Source of the DNA: Nematostella vectensis
Lineage: Eukaryota > Cnidaria > Anthozoa > Actiniaria > Edwardsiidae
Direction: 5' to 3'
Assembly (NCBI RefSeq): GCF_932526225.1
Contig: NC_064039.1
Location: 7,687,459-7,751,458, forward strand
Length of the DNA: 64,000 nt
The translations under genes were made by a program, and so were the position numbers. Shown here in pieces: positions 55,501 to 64,000 of the stretch (position 1 is its first letter; every line of letters begins with the position of its first letter). Below the pieces are notes generated by a model. That model saw only the letters and a program-made list of their open reading frames with translations. It was not told the DNA's origin and searched no databases.

Positions 55501-57356
55501 TCTTGGGTGAAATCCCCCAAGAAGAGCTAACATCGACAAATTCAATACCCGCACAGTCGGATCGTGAATCCAGCGAGGCTGGTTTGTCCTCAAGAGAAAA
55601 CGCAGAGTTCAAAGTTTCTATGACTTTCAATCTATATTGATCATGTTTGTCGACAAAGGAGTCTACACCGTGATCCAACAACTGCTCGATCCTACGCAAA
55701 GAAGCCGCGCACTCAAAGAGCATGCGTATGGCAAGTAAGCAGTAATACGTGACTGATTGCCGCAAGCTTACGTAGAAGGATAAGATTGTGAAGACGTTGA
55801 CAGGTGTAAGAGACACGCCCACCCACACCATGGTAACGAGGCTGATGCAGTTACTGAAGATCAACGAGAACTTGTACATTTGCTCGAGTATGACGCAGAT
55901 GCAGCTTGTCTGGCGTACATAGCGCATTTCTTGCCTGGAATAACAACAATAAATGCGTCGAACACACCCTAGACATAATAGCAGCTGTGGCCTAAAAGGC
56001 AAGGGGCTTCTTCTGTTTTTATTTCACCATTTTATATAGGGCAGAATCCTGTTAACTCGAAATGACTTTGGATTTGATCTTAATTTTAGGCAATCTTACC
56101 TTCTACGCTTGTCAATCTCCGTCAAAATAGGCTCCTCCCAGACGTTCATTTTAGCCAATAGAATTCCTGAAATCACCTCACTTATAAAGCTGAGCCTTGA
56201 GTCTGTTTGTTCAGCGGTGCATCTTCTTAGCTTTCCGCTGAGTTTCCCAAGCATTAACGCAAGTGGTATCACAAACCCCATAAAAGGCAGTCCGGCAAGC
56301 GAGGCTACGCCAAACATATGCCACATTACCATGGCAACCGCAAGTATTTCCAATGGGGCAAGAATGACGTAGATCAAGTATTTGCATACAAGATCAAACC
56401 TTCTCGAGTCATTGGATAACAGGTTAATCACGTGACCAGTGGTGACATTGCCAATTTGTTTCTGGTTCATGGAAAGCACCTATAAAGAGAATGTAACAAA
56501 TAACGCACATAAATATATACGTCGTCAACGGAAGATGGCAAAAAGATGAGTGAAAAAAGCACTGGGGGCAAGCTGATAACACTTGTCTTTGCAAAAATCA
56601 CGTGATTTCCACGTGAAATCGCCAGAAAGCACGTGGTAAATGTGACACTATTTTCCCCGTGATGTCTTTCATTTCGATATCAACATGATTATCTAATGTA
56701 TTTACTTATAATGAGAATCCTATATCGCACTTTCTGATATTGTGCAAAAACATCAAAATGATGTTTTTGATCAAAATGTATCAGAAATGTTTCCATTGCG
56801 AAATCCACTCTGTGAATGATAAAGCATTGCGCTTGCGCTCCAAGGTGTATCTGACCTTTTTGTATAATATCCCAGTTACCGCCACGCGCAGAATCATGCC
56901 CATGTGACTGGCGGCGAAGAGATATTGCTGTGTCGCCCAGCTCATGACAAACGAATTCACGCACATGACGAACAAATATATCAGTGCCCACTGCATCCCT
57001 TGCCAGCGGTTGTCATTGGCAGACATGCGTGATAGCGACTGGAGGAACATGGCCAAGTATATCGGCTGTGATATTCGACACAGCGACTCAGTACAACCAG
57101 TGAAGCAGAAGAATGCATACTCGCAAGGAGAGGTAAGCCGTGATAGCGCCTTCCATAACCGCGGGTTTTCCCGCTGTTTCTCACAATCCCACTGTGTTTC
57201 AAGCTTCTTTGTGAGGTTTCTTGCTCGTTCTTTTTCACCAAGATCACCCAGGTCTTTGTTGCATATTGTTCTTGTGTTGCCTTTCTTCAGAAGATCTCCG
57301 ACCCAACCGAAGGTGAACGCGGACCACCAATTTCGTCTAGTGATTAGACCCTGCAT
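49506..57356 (-). CDS. ABCC4-like: ABCC4-like (MRP4-type) ABC transporter, 7 exons, about 1249 aa
   Basis: Full-length ABCC exporter of the short MRP type (TMD1-NBD1-TMD2-NBD2, no TMD0), expected to pump organic anions or conjugates across a membrane. Exons: 56856-57356 or further, 56100-56479, 54847-55934, 54264-54422, 51770-52340, 51393-51529, 49506-50419; phases close at all six junctions. NBD1: GPIGSGKST (about residue 458), LSGGQ, VILLDDP, switch histidine in VTHH. NBD2: GRTGAGKT (about 1044), LSCGQ, IVIIDEATANVD with the catalytic Glu, and IAHR. An Asp at the NBD1 Glu position is usual in ABCC proteins. TMD2 has QVSYILTDWWLSRWAN, matching the ABCC4 pattern I know. The first in-frame ATG is at 57,356 (MQGLITRRNWW); the frame is open upstream with possible acceptors, so an earlier exon is possible. 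Intron 6 appears to use a GC donor (CCCAG|GCGAGT). Two introns hold minisatellites that include or abut the 3' splice site. Confidence 0.9.
50421..51350. repeat. 25-bp minisatellite filling ABC transporter intron 6
   Basis: On the minus strand the unit is CTGTATTTCTAACACAAG followed by TGTCTGT, with 21-25-base variants, about 37 copies. It makes up almost all of the 973-base intron (50,420-51,392) and ends at the acceptor, where CTGTATTACAG is a truncated, altered unit. Each unit carries a CTAAC branchpoint-like motif and an AAG. Confidence 0.93.
52341..54263. other. ABC transporter intron 4 with inverted TATA-containing copies
   Basis: This 1.9-kb intron contains the identical 20-mer GAAACCGCGCTATAAAAGGG at 52,501-52,520 and, on the opposite strand, at 53,553-53,572, with a related CATxCTTTAAA-type sequence just outside each. 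No coding content was seen between them. Probably the ends of a mobile or foldback element; possibly two inward-facing promoters. Confidence 0.55.
54401..54600. repeat. 48-bp tandem repeat duplicating the exon-4 3' splice site
   Basis: Four units of 48, 47, 57 and 48 bases. Each contains, on the minus strand, TTATCATCTAG|AGCAATATGA (or a close variant), which is the acceptor plus the start of exon 4 of the ABC transporter. The exon-proximal unit (54,401-54,448) includes the first 22 coding bases of exon 4. The 57-base unit carries an extra 9-10-base internal duplication. Confidence 0.9.
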
Positions 57357-57416
57357 TACTGGACCTGTGACCTGGCCATTATTAACCAATACAATAGGAA
57401 ACAATAGGTTGTACAA

Positions 57417-58800
57417 TTAAATAACTGTAGAATTCGATCACATGTGTACCTATGGTGGCTTTTTAATACAGCATGAAGCGCGCACGGAAAACTTGGCGTT
57501 TACCCGTCGTGAAGTCAGCTCAGCAGTAGAATATCAATCAGCACATGACTGCCACCAATATCTCGCCTACGAATTTTGATTGGTTGTTTTGCTAAAAAGA
57601 TAGATAGGTGTCAGCGCAATTGCCCTGTTTCACAGAGGCGTTCAACACACTTTTTCAACCTTGTGTTGATTTATACCATGTCTACACCACGCCTACGCAG
57701 ACCATTTAGTTTTTCTACAGTCTGTCTATAGTCTTTCTAGCTATACCATTTAACCTTTGAATGGTAATTTCAGAGTCTCTTTCAGAGCCTCCCTGTACAC
57801 TCACGTGCTTTATCATACATTATATCTAAAGTTTTTCCCCCATGGATTCGCCACCGTGCAGCATTTACAATGAATATGGATGTATGCAAGTAACAAAAGT
57901 GCATAAATCTTATTTGTGATGATCACTTGGAGTGGGTAGTATGCTTTTCATTAAAACATAAGAAATTCCCGATTAGTACAACTTGCAAAAATAAATCCAT
58001 AAAATTAATTATAATTTTCGCGATGTTTCTATATTTGGGTTTAGCAATATTGATAGACACACATAATTTTGAAATAATGGCTATTTTTCTTACGTAAAGG
58101 GTATCACATGGCGCCAGAAAACATTCCTTTACCTGTATAGTGGACAGCCTTTGAAGGTTCAATGCATATGATAAGTTTTAACCGATTCAGAACGCTTGTA
58201 AGCCCCATAAAACAGAGTCCCATTAAACAGTTAATGCTAGGTATAAAAGAAACTTTATAACGGCTTTTTTCGCTTGAGCGCACTCATTTACATAAACTAA
58301 TGACTTTTGCTTTATCCCTCAAAAAGCTATTGGACACGGCAAAAATTTCACGTATGGCTGCATACTTGGTATAAGGTATTTAAGCCTCATTGGAGGCAGG
58401 TCCGTCTTATTTTTGGAGCATTTTAAAGCTCATAACGATTTTCTTAAATTTTTATAAGATCGTGAGGCTGGGCCGTTCTTATTTTTGGGACAGTTTTTAA
58501 GGCTGAATATCTTAACGAAGTTCTTAAATTTTAGTGTATATAAGAATATAAAACCCAATGAATTATTAAAAAGAGAATTACACTAATGATCAATAGAACA
58601 ATATTCAAAGGTTTTCAAGAACACGGTTTGAATCTGCACCAGAATAACATAGCAATATTTTTCTGCTATTCGAGCCTAGGCATGCTCTAAGCATGGTGTG
58701 ATATAAAAAATAGTGTGATGATATGCCAATCAAAAATTCAAATCCAGTTTGTTTTCTGAAGCGTCTGGCCCAGGCCTAATGTTTAATTATCCATCCTTGT
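57417..58800. other. Intergenic stretch between transporter and retroelement
   Basis: Presumed upstream region of the transporter. No coding region supported. A loosely repeated TCTTATTTTTGG(A/G) segment occurs near 58,407 and 58,477. A diverged dispersed repeat covers about 58,540-58,700. Confidence 0.45.
58540..58700 (+). repeat. Dispersed repeat, copy 2 (partner at 32.5 kb)
   Basis: Same-strand diverged copy of 32,520-32,705 (CCCAATGAATTATTA, AGAGAATTACAC, AATGATCAATAG, GCCTAGGCATG). Confidence 0.6.
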
Positions 58801-58839
58801 TGGTGCTCGTAGGATGACGGTTTTTGGCGATATTATTTT

Positions 58840-60085
58840 GTACATTCATACATTTTTACGGATTTGAATCTTCTTTCTTGTGTGCTAGATTAGAAGCGAA
58901 AACTTACTCACTTACTCTTAGGGATGGGTTTATCTCTGCAGATCTGTATAGTAAGCCTACTGATAAGCATCAATATCTTTGTATACGTCCTGTCATCCCT
59001 CTGATTGTAAGGCATTCCTTTTGGGCAGGCACTACGTATTCGTAGGATATGTTCGGAAGACTCTTCTTTCGAAAAGAGGGTATTAGAGTTACAAGGTTAT
59101 TTAGTTGATAGGGGTTATGACAGCAGAATTGTGGGGAGGGAAGTTGACCGGGTTAGACGTATTCCTAGGGACGACACATTGAAAGACAGGCGTAAAGGTA
59201 AGAATGATCGTGTACCTTTTGTAGTCACTTTTCACCCAGCTTTACTTAATTTACCTGGTATTCTTCGTAATTTACAGCCAGTTATAGAATCTTCTAGTAG
59301 ATGTAGGGGTGCTATTGGTAAGGTAGCTATGGTGGCTTATAGGAAACCTAGGAGTTTTAAGGATATGTTGGTGCACTCCTCTGTTAAAGAGGATAGTACT
59401 CAGGTTAGAGGTTGTGGTAAGTGTGGCGGTAAAAGGTGTAGGGTGTGTAACTTTCTTAAGACAGGGCGGGAGTTTCGCAGTACGTTTACTAATAAGAAAT
59501 ATGTCATTAATTTTGACTTGGATTGTAACTCAGATTTTGTTGTTTATCTCTTTCCTTGCTCTATGTGTAGCAAGCAATACGTAGGGTCTACTATCAATAG
59601 TTTAAGGAAGCGTTTTAATAATCATAAAAGTAGGTTAGATAAGCACCCTAGTTTACCGGTTAGTGAAAGAGTTAAGGATGACCTTATCTATCAACATTTT
59701 CATTGCGACAATCATTTAGGTCTAAATAATGTTATGGTACAACTTATAGATAAGTGTAACTCTAAGGCTCAGCTTAGGGAAAGGAAAGGCCAGTGGGCTT
59801 ATCGGCATAAGTCTATCTACCCGCGGGGTCTTAATAGTGGTTAATTTTTTTTGTAGTAGGAACCCACGTAGAGATGTGTAAATTCTTTTTATCCATAGCG
59901 CGCGCTATTCTAGAAAATGCGCGTTTTTATCAGTTGTAATGTTTTTGCGTCTCGCGCCACTATTCTGATGTAAATAAGCTTGTAACGATTCACCTTCTTC
60001 TGTCTGCCCTGAAGAAGTCTTATTAAAGACGAAAATTTGGCAGAGTCGAATTCCATTTTTTGGTGTATTATATATATATATATTG
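58840..60085 (+). mobile_element. Penelope-like retroelement, 5'-truncated copy
   Basis: The copy keeps only the last part of the reverse-transcriptase domain, the GIY-YIG endonuclease domain and a 3' tail. The tail has the CCTGAAGAAGTCTTATTAAAG hairpin-like segment and ends near a TATA-rich run. Most of the reverse transcriptase, including its catalytic motif, is missing. No terminal repeats or target duplication were identified. Confidence 0.85.
58885..59844 (+). pseudogene. Penelope-like RT/GIY-YIG protein fragment
   Basis: Encodes an RT C-terminal segment (DLYSKPTDKHQYL near 58,938-58,976). Two frame changes follow, near 58,985 and 59,010, after which a 237-codon frame is open from 59,131 to 59,844. 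In that frame: CGKCGGKRCRVC (a cysteine cluster at about residues 96-107) and a GIY-YIG nuclease with VVYLFPC and QYVGSTINSLRKRFNNH. These are signature parts of Penelope-like element proteins, which cut target DNA for retrotransposition. The frame changes and missing 5' part mean the copy cannot act on its own, although the endonuclease frame itself is intact. Confidence 0.85.
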
Positions 60086-60314
60086 ATCAAACTTCAATCA
60101 AAATAAATTAAAAGTAAATAAGGAAGAAGAAATCGTCAATCGGCATTAACACGACAAAGCGAACTGTGAAGACTAAGCGGTTAGCAGATCTATGTATTGT
60201 TTCCATTAACAGCCAATTGTTGTGATGGTCTGTTGTTGAGAGCTGTTGAGAGACTGTGTATATGAATGATTTACTACCAGCACTGCCCAAGGGCTTGTGC
60301 CATCCATACAAAAA

Positions 60315-61439
60315 ATGTTGAGGAATTCCCGAGTACTGGAGCTTTTTTGCAATCTTGAAAACCCCCAAAATAGCCAAGAGTCATCAGTCTACACTGAAGC
60401 ATTCCACCTCGCTAAATCTGTCCTCAATGCGATACTTTTATCGATTACTTATTACAATCCAGTTTTTACATTCGAGGAAATTAACCAGGACAGCTTTTTT
60501 GTAGTGAAAGGGGAACAATGCTTTGAGATAATGATTTGTTTGAGGTACTTTAAACCATCTTATCTAACTCTTGTCGAGAATGGTGTACCACAAGGTATGT
60601 GCCTGTTACTTTTACCAGAAAGTTCTCCTGCGCTCTACAAATGGAAACAGCATTGTGGAAGATCCAAATCCGGAATAGAGTTCTTCTCTCCCTCGCTTCT
60701 CCGCTCTTCGATATCTAATCTCATCACTCGATTACTATCAGAGTTGCGCTCGCTTCGAGCTGAGCGCGGTCTACCCGAGAGCGAGTTACAAATCTCGAAC
60801 ACTTCGAGTGATAAGGCGTTATCGTTGACTATACGTTTCCGTCAGGTTCACTGTACAGTGGAGCTACTTCCAGCTGTTGAGTGTACGGGAGTGTGGCCGA
60901 GCTATGCAAGACCCGGCCCCTGGCCCACATCCGGGTCGGGCATCTCGCCTCATGGTGTACATGTCGTTGCTAAGCATTCTGGAGGCGGCTATCAATGGAG
61001 AATCTGGTTCTGTCATGCAGAGCGCCACGTGCTTCAGTTTTCAAACCACAAGTGCAAACTGGAATGCTTTCGTCTCATGAAGAAAGTCGTTTTCGGTGAG
61101 CTTGGTTGCACTTTCTTGACATCGTACCATCTTCTTACAATGTTGCTGCATGAGAGCGCTCGCCTGGCGGGTAACAATAACTGGGCAGACTGCAGATTAA
61201 AGGAGCGTGTTTATGACACTTTGGTCTACCTACATCGCTGCTTGGTGCATGGAGAGTGTTCGCATTTCTTTGTACCGACTTTGAATCTATTTAGCCATCT
61301 GAGTGTGAGTGCTATGAGGGAGTTCGCCGAACGCCTCTTAAAATATAACAAAAAGGCCGCGAGGGAATATGGGAAGACAAACTTGTACGAAGATGTGCCA
61401 GAGGAAGATGTCATAACGGTCATAGAGACCTGGCTTTGA
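60315..61439 (+). CDS. Mab-21 domain protein (single exon, 374 aa)
   Basis: Intronless frame from ATG at 60,315 (open a few codons further upstream without another ATG) to TGA. It spans one Mab-21/cGAS-like nucleotidyltransferase-fold domain: YYNPVFTFEE and CFEIMICL in the N-lobe, then VELLPAVECTGVWP, GGYQWRIWFCHAERHVLQ, KCKLECFRLMKKV, TSYHLLTMLLHES and HFFVPTLNLFSHLS in the C-lobe. Length fits the MAB21L family (about 360 residues). The GS activation motif is not seen, and the ExD-type metal site appears as C-F-E, so catalysis looks unlikely. This points to a MAB21L-type protein, not an active cGAS-like receptor, though the subfamily cannot be fixed by eye. AATAAA occurs about 70 bases after the stop (61,509-61,514). 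It lies just after the Penelope-like remnant and has no visible introns; retrocopy origin is possible but unproven. Confidence 0.88.
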   Translation: MLRNSRVLELFCNLENPQNSQESSVYTEAFHLAKSVLNAILLSITYYNPVFTFEEINQDSFFVVKGEQCFEIMICLRYFKPSYLTLVENGVPQGMCLLLLPESSPALYKWKQHCGRSKSGIEFFSPSLLRSSISNLITRLLSELRSLRAERGLPESELQISNTSSDKALSLTIRFRQVHCTVELLPAVECTGVWPSYARPGPWPTSGSGISPHGVHVVAKHSGGGYQWRIWFCHAERHVLQFSNHKCKLECFRLMKKVVFGELGCTFLTSYHLLTMLLHESARLAGNNNWADCRLKERVYDTLVYLHRCLVHGECSHFFVPTLNLFSHLSVSAMREFAERLLKYNKKAAREYGKTNLYEDVPEEDVITVIETWL

Positions 61440-61508
61440 TAAAACTCAAATTCCTATCTAATATAGCCTGCTGGCCGTCTCCCATTTGAGTTTTTGATGG
61501 ACTTATTG

Positions 61509-61514
61509 AATAAA
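61509..61514 (+). promoter_or_regulatory. Candidate poly(A) signal of the Mab-21 gene
   Basis: AATAAA about 70 bases after the TGA, correct strand. Motif-based inference. Confidence 0.55.
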
Positions 61515-61838
61515 TCAAGTGATTACAAAGTTTTCGTAAATAATCTATAAAAAATATGATCCTGTTTCACTATATGCTTTTTTTGATCCCTCACTCGAAA
61601 AGAACCTTAATATCAGGCATTTGTGGTACTTTTAGTCCTGCCTTCCTCCTCCTGCGAAATCTGATAAAAATCTGACCACCCCCGGAAAAACAAAAAGGGA
61701 TTTTATGCCTTCCCAGTATCTCCACGGGACGTTTATTGTCGGATTTGACTACATACCAGAGTGATCTAGGTTATTCTTTATGATTTTGTCCACAACAAGC
61801 ACGTCTATTGAGAACCGAAAGAGGACCTTCGGCCGTTG

Positions 61839-61858
61839 CGGGGGGGGGGGGGGGGGTT
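61839..61858 (+). repeat. Poly-G tract
   Basis: A run of about 18 G, about 170 bases upstream of the Ly6/uPAR start codon. Confidence 0.9.
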
Positions 61859-62028
61859 GCGTTCGCACCCCCCCTGGGTACAGGCCTGGCAAACATCAGA
61901 ACATTTGTGATCCTACCCCCCCTCCCCTAATCGCTAATACAAGCGCGCAAAGCATTCTGGAAGCTAGTCATCCATTTTGTTTGCTCAAAGGAGCATTTGG
62001 TGGTAATTATCCCCATGCTGCGTTCAAA

Positions 62029-63779
62029 ATGAAACCGTCCTTCGCTCTTACGTTTTGTGTTCTAGCGGTTCTAATACCTGCAGGTATGTAAGATATATAT
62101 TTTGCTCAATCAACTATATAACAAATCGAACGAATCCCTTGATTTTTTTCGAATATGTATTGCCTACTTTATTTGGTGAATTTGTTTATAACATTAAACG
62201 ATAAAGCCAATGATTAGATGTTGTTTTCTTACAAAATAATTGCCTTTATCAGTCTTTTTGAGTTGGAAAGCCTAGCGATAATTTTTGTATTTTGGTGTTT
62301 GTTTGGTTGTAATACATATTATTAGTAATTGGCCACGGTCACGTTTAGTTTCCTCTTATGGAACAAATGATCAACATAACTTGACATTATAGACATCCAT
62401 ACTCTACAGTACAATTCTGCATTGCATAAGTCACTTTTTCAGAAGTACAGGGAGGATACCTTCATAATATACTGCCCAATACTTACGAGATCAGCAAAAA
62501 ATTTAATAAACTGGGTAGCAATAGTAACATGCAAATAAAATAAGCACTCAGCAGGCTTCCCTTTATTGTTATGAAATCGAAAAAATTATAAGAAGACAGG
62601 AATGCTGCTTTAAATAAGAATTTTAACCAAACTGAATTTTTTGTCCATATAAAAGGCCATTATTCGTGTCCAAGGACATGGGATTTGAAGGGAAAGCGCA
62701 CACCTTATAAACCTTTATCTTTTGCTGTGCTCACAGAATTCCTATCGTGCTCACTGAATCCCTTCCCGTGCTCACTTAAGTTTTTTTCAACAACTGCATA
62801 CAAAATCTCAAAGCCAATAGTGTACGTTTTCTCATGGAGGGTTAACATTTTACAATTTGTAAGTACAAAACCTACCTAACTTCAAAATATAACCCTACAC
62901 TATGTATTCTATTCACTTTCTTGTACTTATGTTGTCTAAAAGAATACTAGTGCAAGTCAGAGTTTTTTATTTTAAAATGTCTGAGCCAGAGTTTATGGGC
63001 TGATCTTTTGCAACCAATTCCTCAAATTTCCAGGCAGACTTAACACTGTAATTAGAGCGAACAAGAGATGTTTCATTATATTACTGATGTTATTCCCAGG
63101 GTGTGGCCTGCAGTGCTATAGATGTTACTCCACACGCTCATGGTATGACTGCGAAAAGTACATGAAAGTCGTTGATTGCCCGCCATCAGCCAACACATGC
63201 GTGAAAATGAAACAGATCACAGACTTTGGAGTGAGTATTTAGACTGTTTTTTTTTTTCTTTTTCACTAAATAAATCCTGTGTAAGATTTCCACCTAACCC
63301 CCTTGCATGGCAGTATAGCTAGAATTTGTTTTTGCCTGAGGGCAAAAACAGGCAACTGATGATTGGAGGTATATTTTTGTCCTTTCTTGATAATTGTGTT
63401 GTCAGTAGCAGATCTAGGGGGAGGGTTTAGGTGGTTTAGCCCCCACTTTACTTGGTTTAGCCCTCAGTTTACTTGTTGAATTATTAAAAAAAAACCCTTG
63501 TCACTGTGCCACACTCCACTTCAGCAAAAAGCTAGATCTGTTAAAGTTGTTAAAATACTTCATCCTTAACTCTTCTAGGGTAGTAAAATAGTTCAGCATG
63601 ATCGCAAGTGCTATGTCAAGAGTGCATGTGGTGATTTCTGCGAGCGAATGAAGAACAAGACTTCTCAGTGGGACTGTACTTTGAGCTGCTGTGACACAGA
63701 TGCGTGCAACAAGAGTTTGACTTTGCTACCAGGAATAGCTATGATGGTTACAGTGATATGTGCAGTACTGCTCATCTAG
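62029..63779 (+). CDS. GPI-anchored Ly6/uPAR three-finger protein (3 exons, 128 aa)
   Basis: Exons 62029-62083, 63100-63230 and 63579-63779 (55+131+201 nt). The junctions are phase 1 and phase 0, and the frame closes. Exon 1 encodes a signal peptide (MKPSFALTFCVLAVLIPAG), donor CAG|GTATGT. Exon 2 starts after TTCCCAG and begins the mature domain with CGLQCYRCYS, donor GGA|GTGAGT. Exon 3 starts after CTTCTAG and ends the domain with CCDTDACNKS, followed by a hydrophobic tail (GIAMMVTVICAVLLI), the expected GPI-attachment signal. LxCYxC at the start and CCxxDxCN at the end are the Ly6/uPAR hallmarks, and ten cysteines fit a three-finger fold. The mature protein should sit on the outer cell surface. 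The signal peptide / domain halves / anchor exon layout is the classic one for the family. Ligand unknown. Confidence 0.93.
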
Positions 63780-63827
63780 AGACACCCATTACTCCTATTA
63801 GGGCTACACCAAGAGTCAGAATGTCTT

Positions 63828-63972
63828 TCTTTGGAAAGAGATAAAAACACTTAGACTGACACAAAATTATACTCAGATAAGTTTTTCATGGATGATTTTT
63901 CTTTGGAAAGAGATAAAAACACTTACACTGACACAAAATTATACTCAGATAAGTTTTTCATGGATGATTTTG
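63828..63972 (+). repeat. Tandem duplication of about 71 bp in the Ly6 3' UTR
   Basis: A unit beginning TTTCTTTGGAAAGAGATAAA and ending TTTTTCATGGATGATTTT occurs twice in tandem with one difference seen (CTTAGACTG versus CTTACACTG). Just downstream of the Ly6/uPAR stop codon. Confidence 0.93.
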
Positions 63973-64000
63973 TATAATAATTGCTTCTTTTTGGAAATCA

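Noticed and set aside
57357-57416. Extending the ABC transporter start to a TTG at 57,416
   Set aside because: TTG is not a credible eukaryotic start. The first in-frame ATG (57,356) or an unseen upstream exon is more likely.
56944-57420. 158-codon plus-strand frame across transporter exon 1
   Set aside because: Antisense shadow of the transporter exon, whose minus-strand frame shows clear ABCC N-terminal features.

Overview
The window looks like nuclear DNA of a cnidarian, most likely an anthozoan of the sea-anemone type (Nematostella or a relative). I infer this from AT-rich, intron-bearing genes, the protein set (a Not-class homeobox gene, peptide-receptor-like GPCRs, an ABCC4-like transporter, a Ly6/uPAR protein, a Mab-21 protein), a Penelope-like retroelement remnant and many small inverted-repeat DNA elements. 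No database was consulted.

Layout. 1-3,500: gene-free, with a 189-bp hAT-like MITE and a decayed LINE reverse-transcriptase fragment. 3,599-4,576 (-): single-exon rhodopsin-type GPCR. 4,600-12,700: no gene seen, but a GATAC/AATAC pentamer array and two further MITEs. 12,718-15,904 (+): three-exon gene for a 146-residue secreted protein of a family I do not recognise. 16,060-28,046: a 12-kb minisatellite of mostly 24-bp units between the convergent 3' ends of that gene and the next, with an internal 2.3-kb segmental duplication carrying a 0.56-kb non-satellite insert. 28,117-30,354 (-): two-exon peptide-receptor-type GPCR. 31-39.5 kb: repeats only. 40,049-44,637 (-): complete three-exon Not-class homeobox gene. 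45-49.4 kb: repeats only. 49,506-57,356 (-): seven-exon full-length ABCC4-like transporter. 58.8-60.1 kb: Penelope-like element remnant with a GIY-YIG endonuclease domain. 60,315-61,439 (+): single-exon Mab-21 family protein. 62,029-63,779 (+): three-exon GPI-anchored Ly6/uPAR protein.

Multi-exon models were built by hand from splice consensus, and reading phase closes across every junction given. The genes are unrelated single loci with no operon logic.

The most unusual signal is that three introns carry minisatellites whose unit contains the adjacent splice site or a sequence resembling it: a 5' splice site in the Not gene, and 3' splice regions before two exons of the transporter gene. 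One of those transporter introns also seems to use a GC donor. Three separate minisatellites share a 24-bp unit length although their sequences are unrelated.
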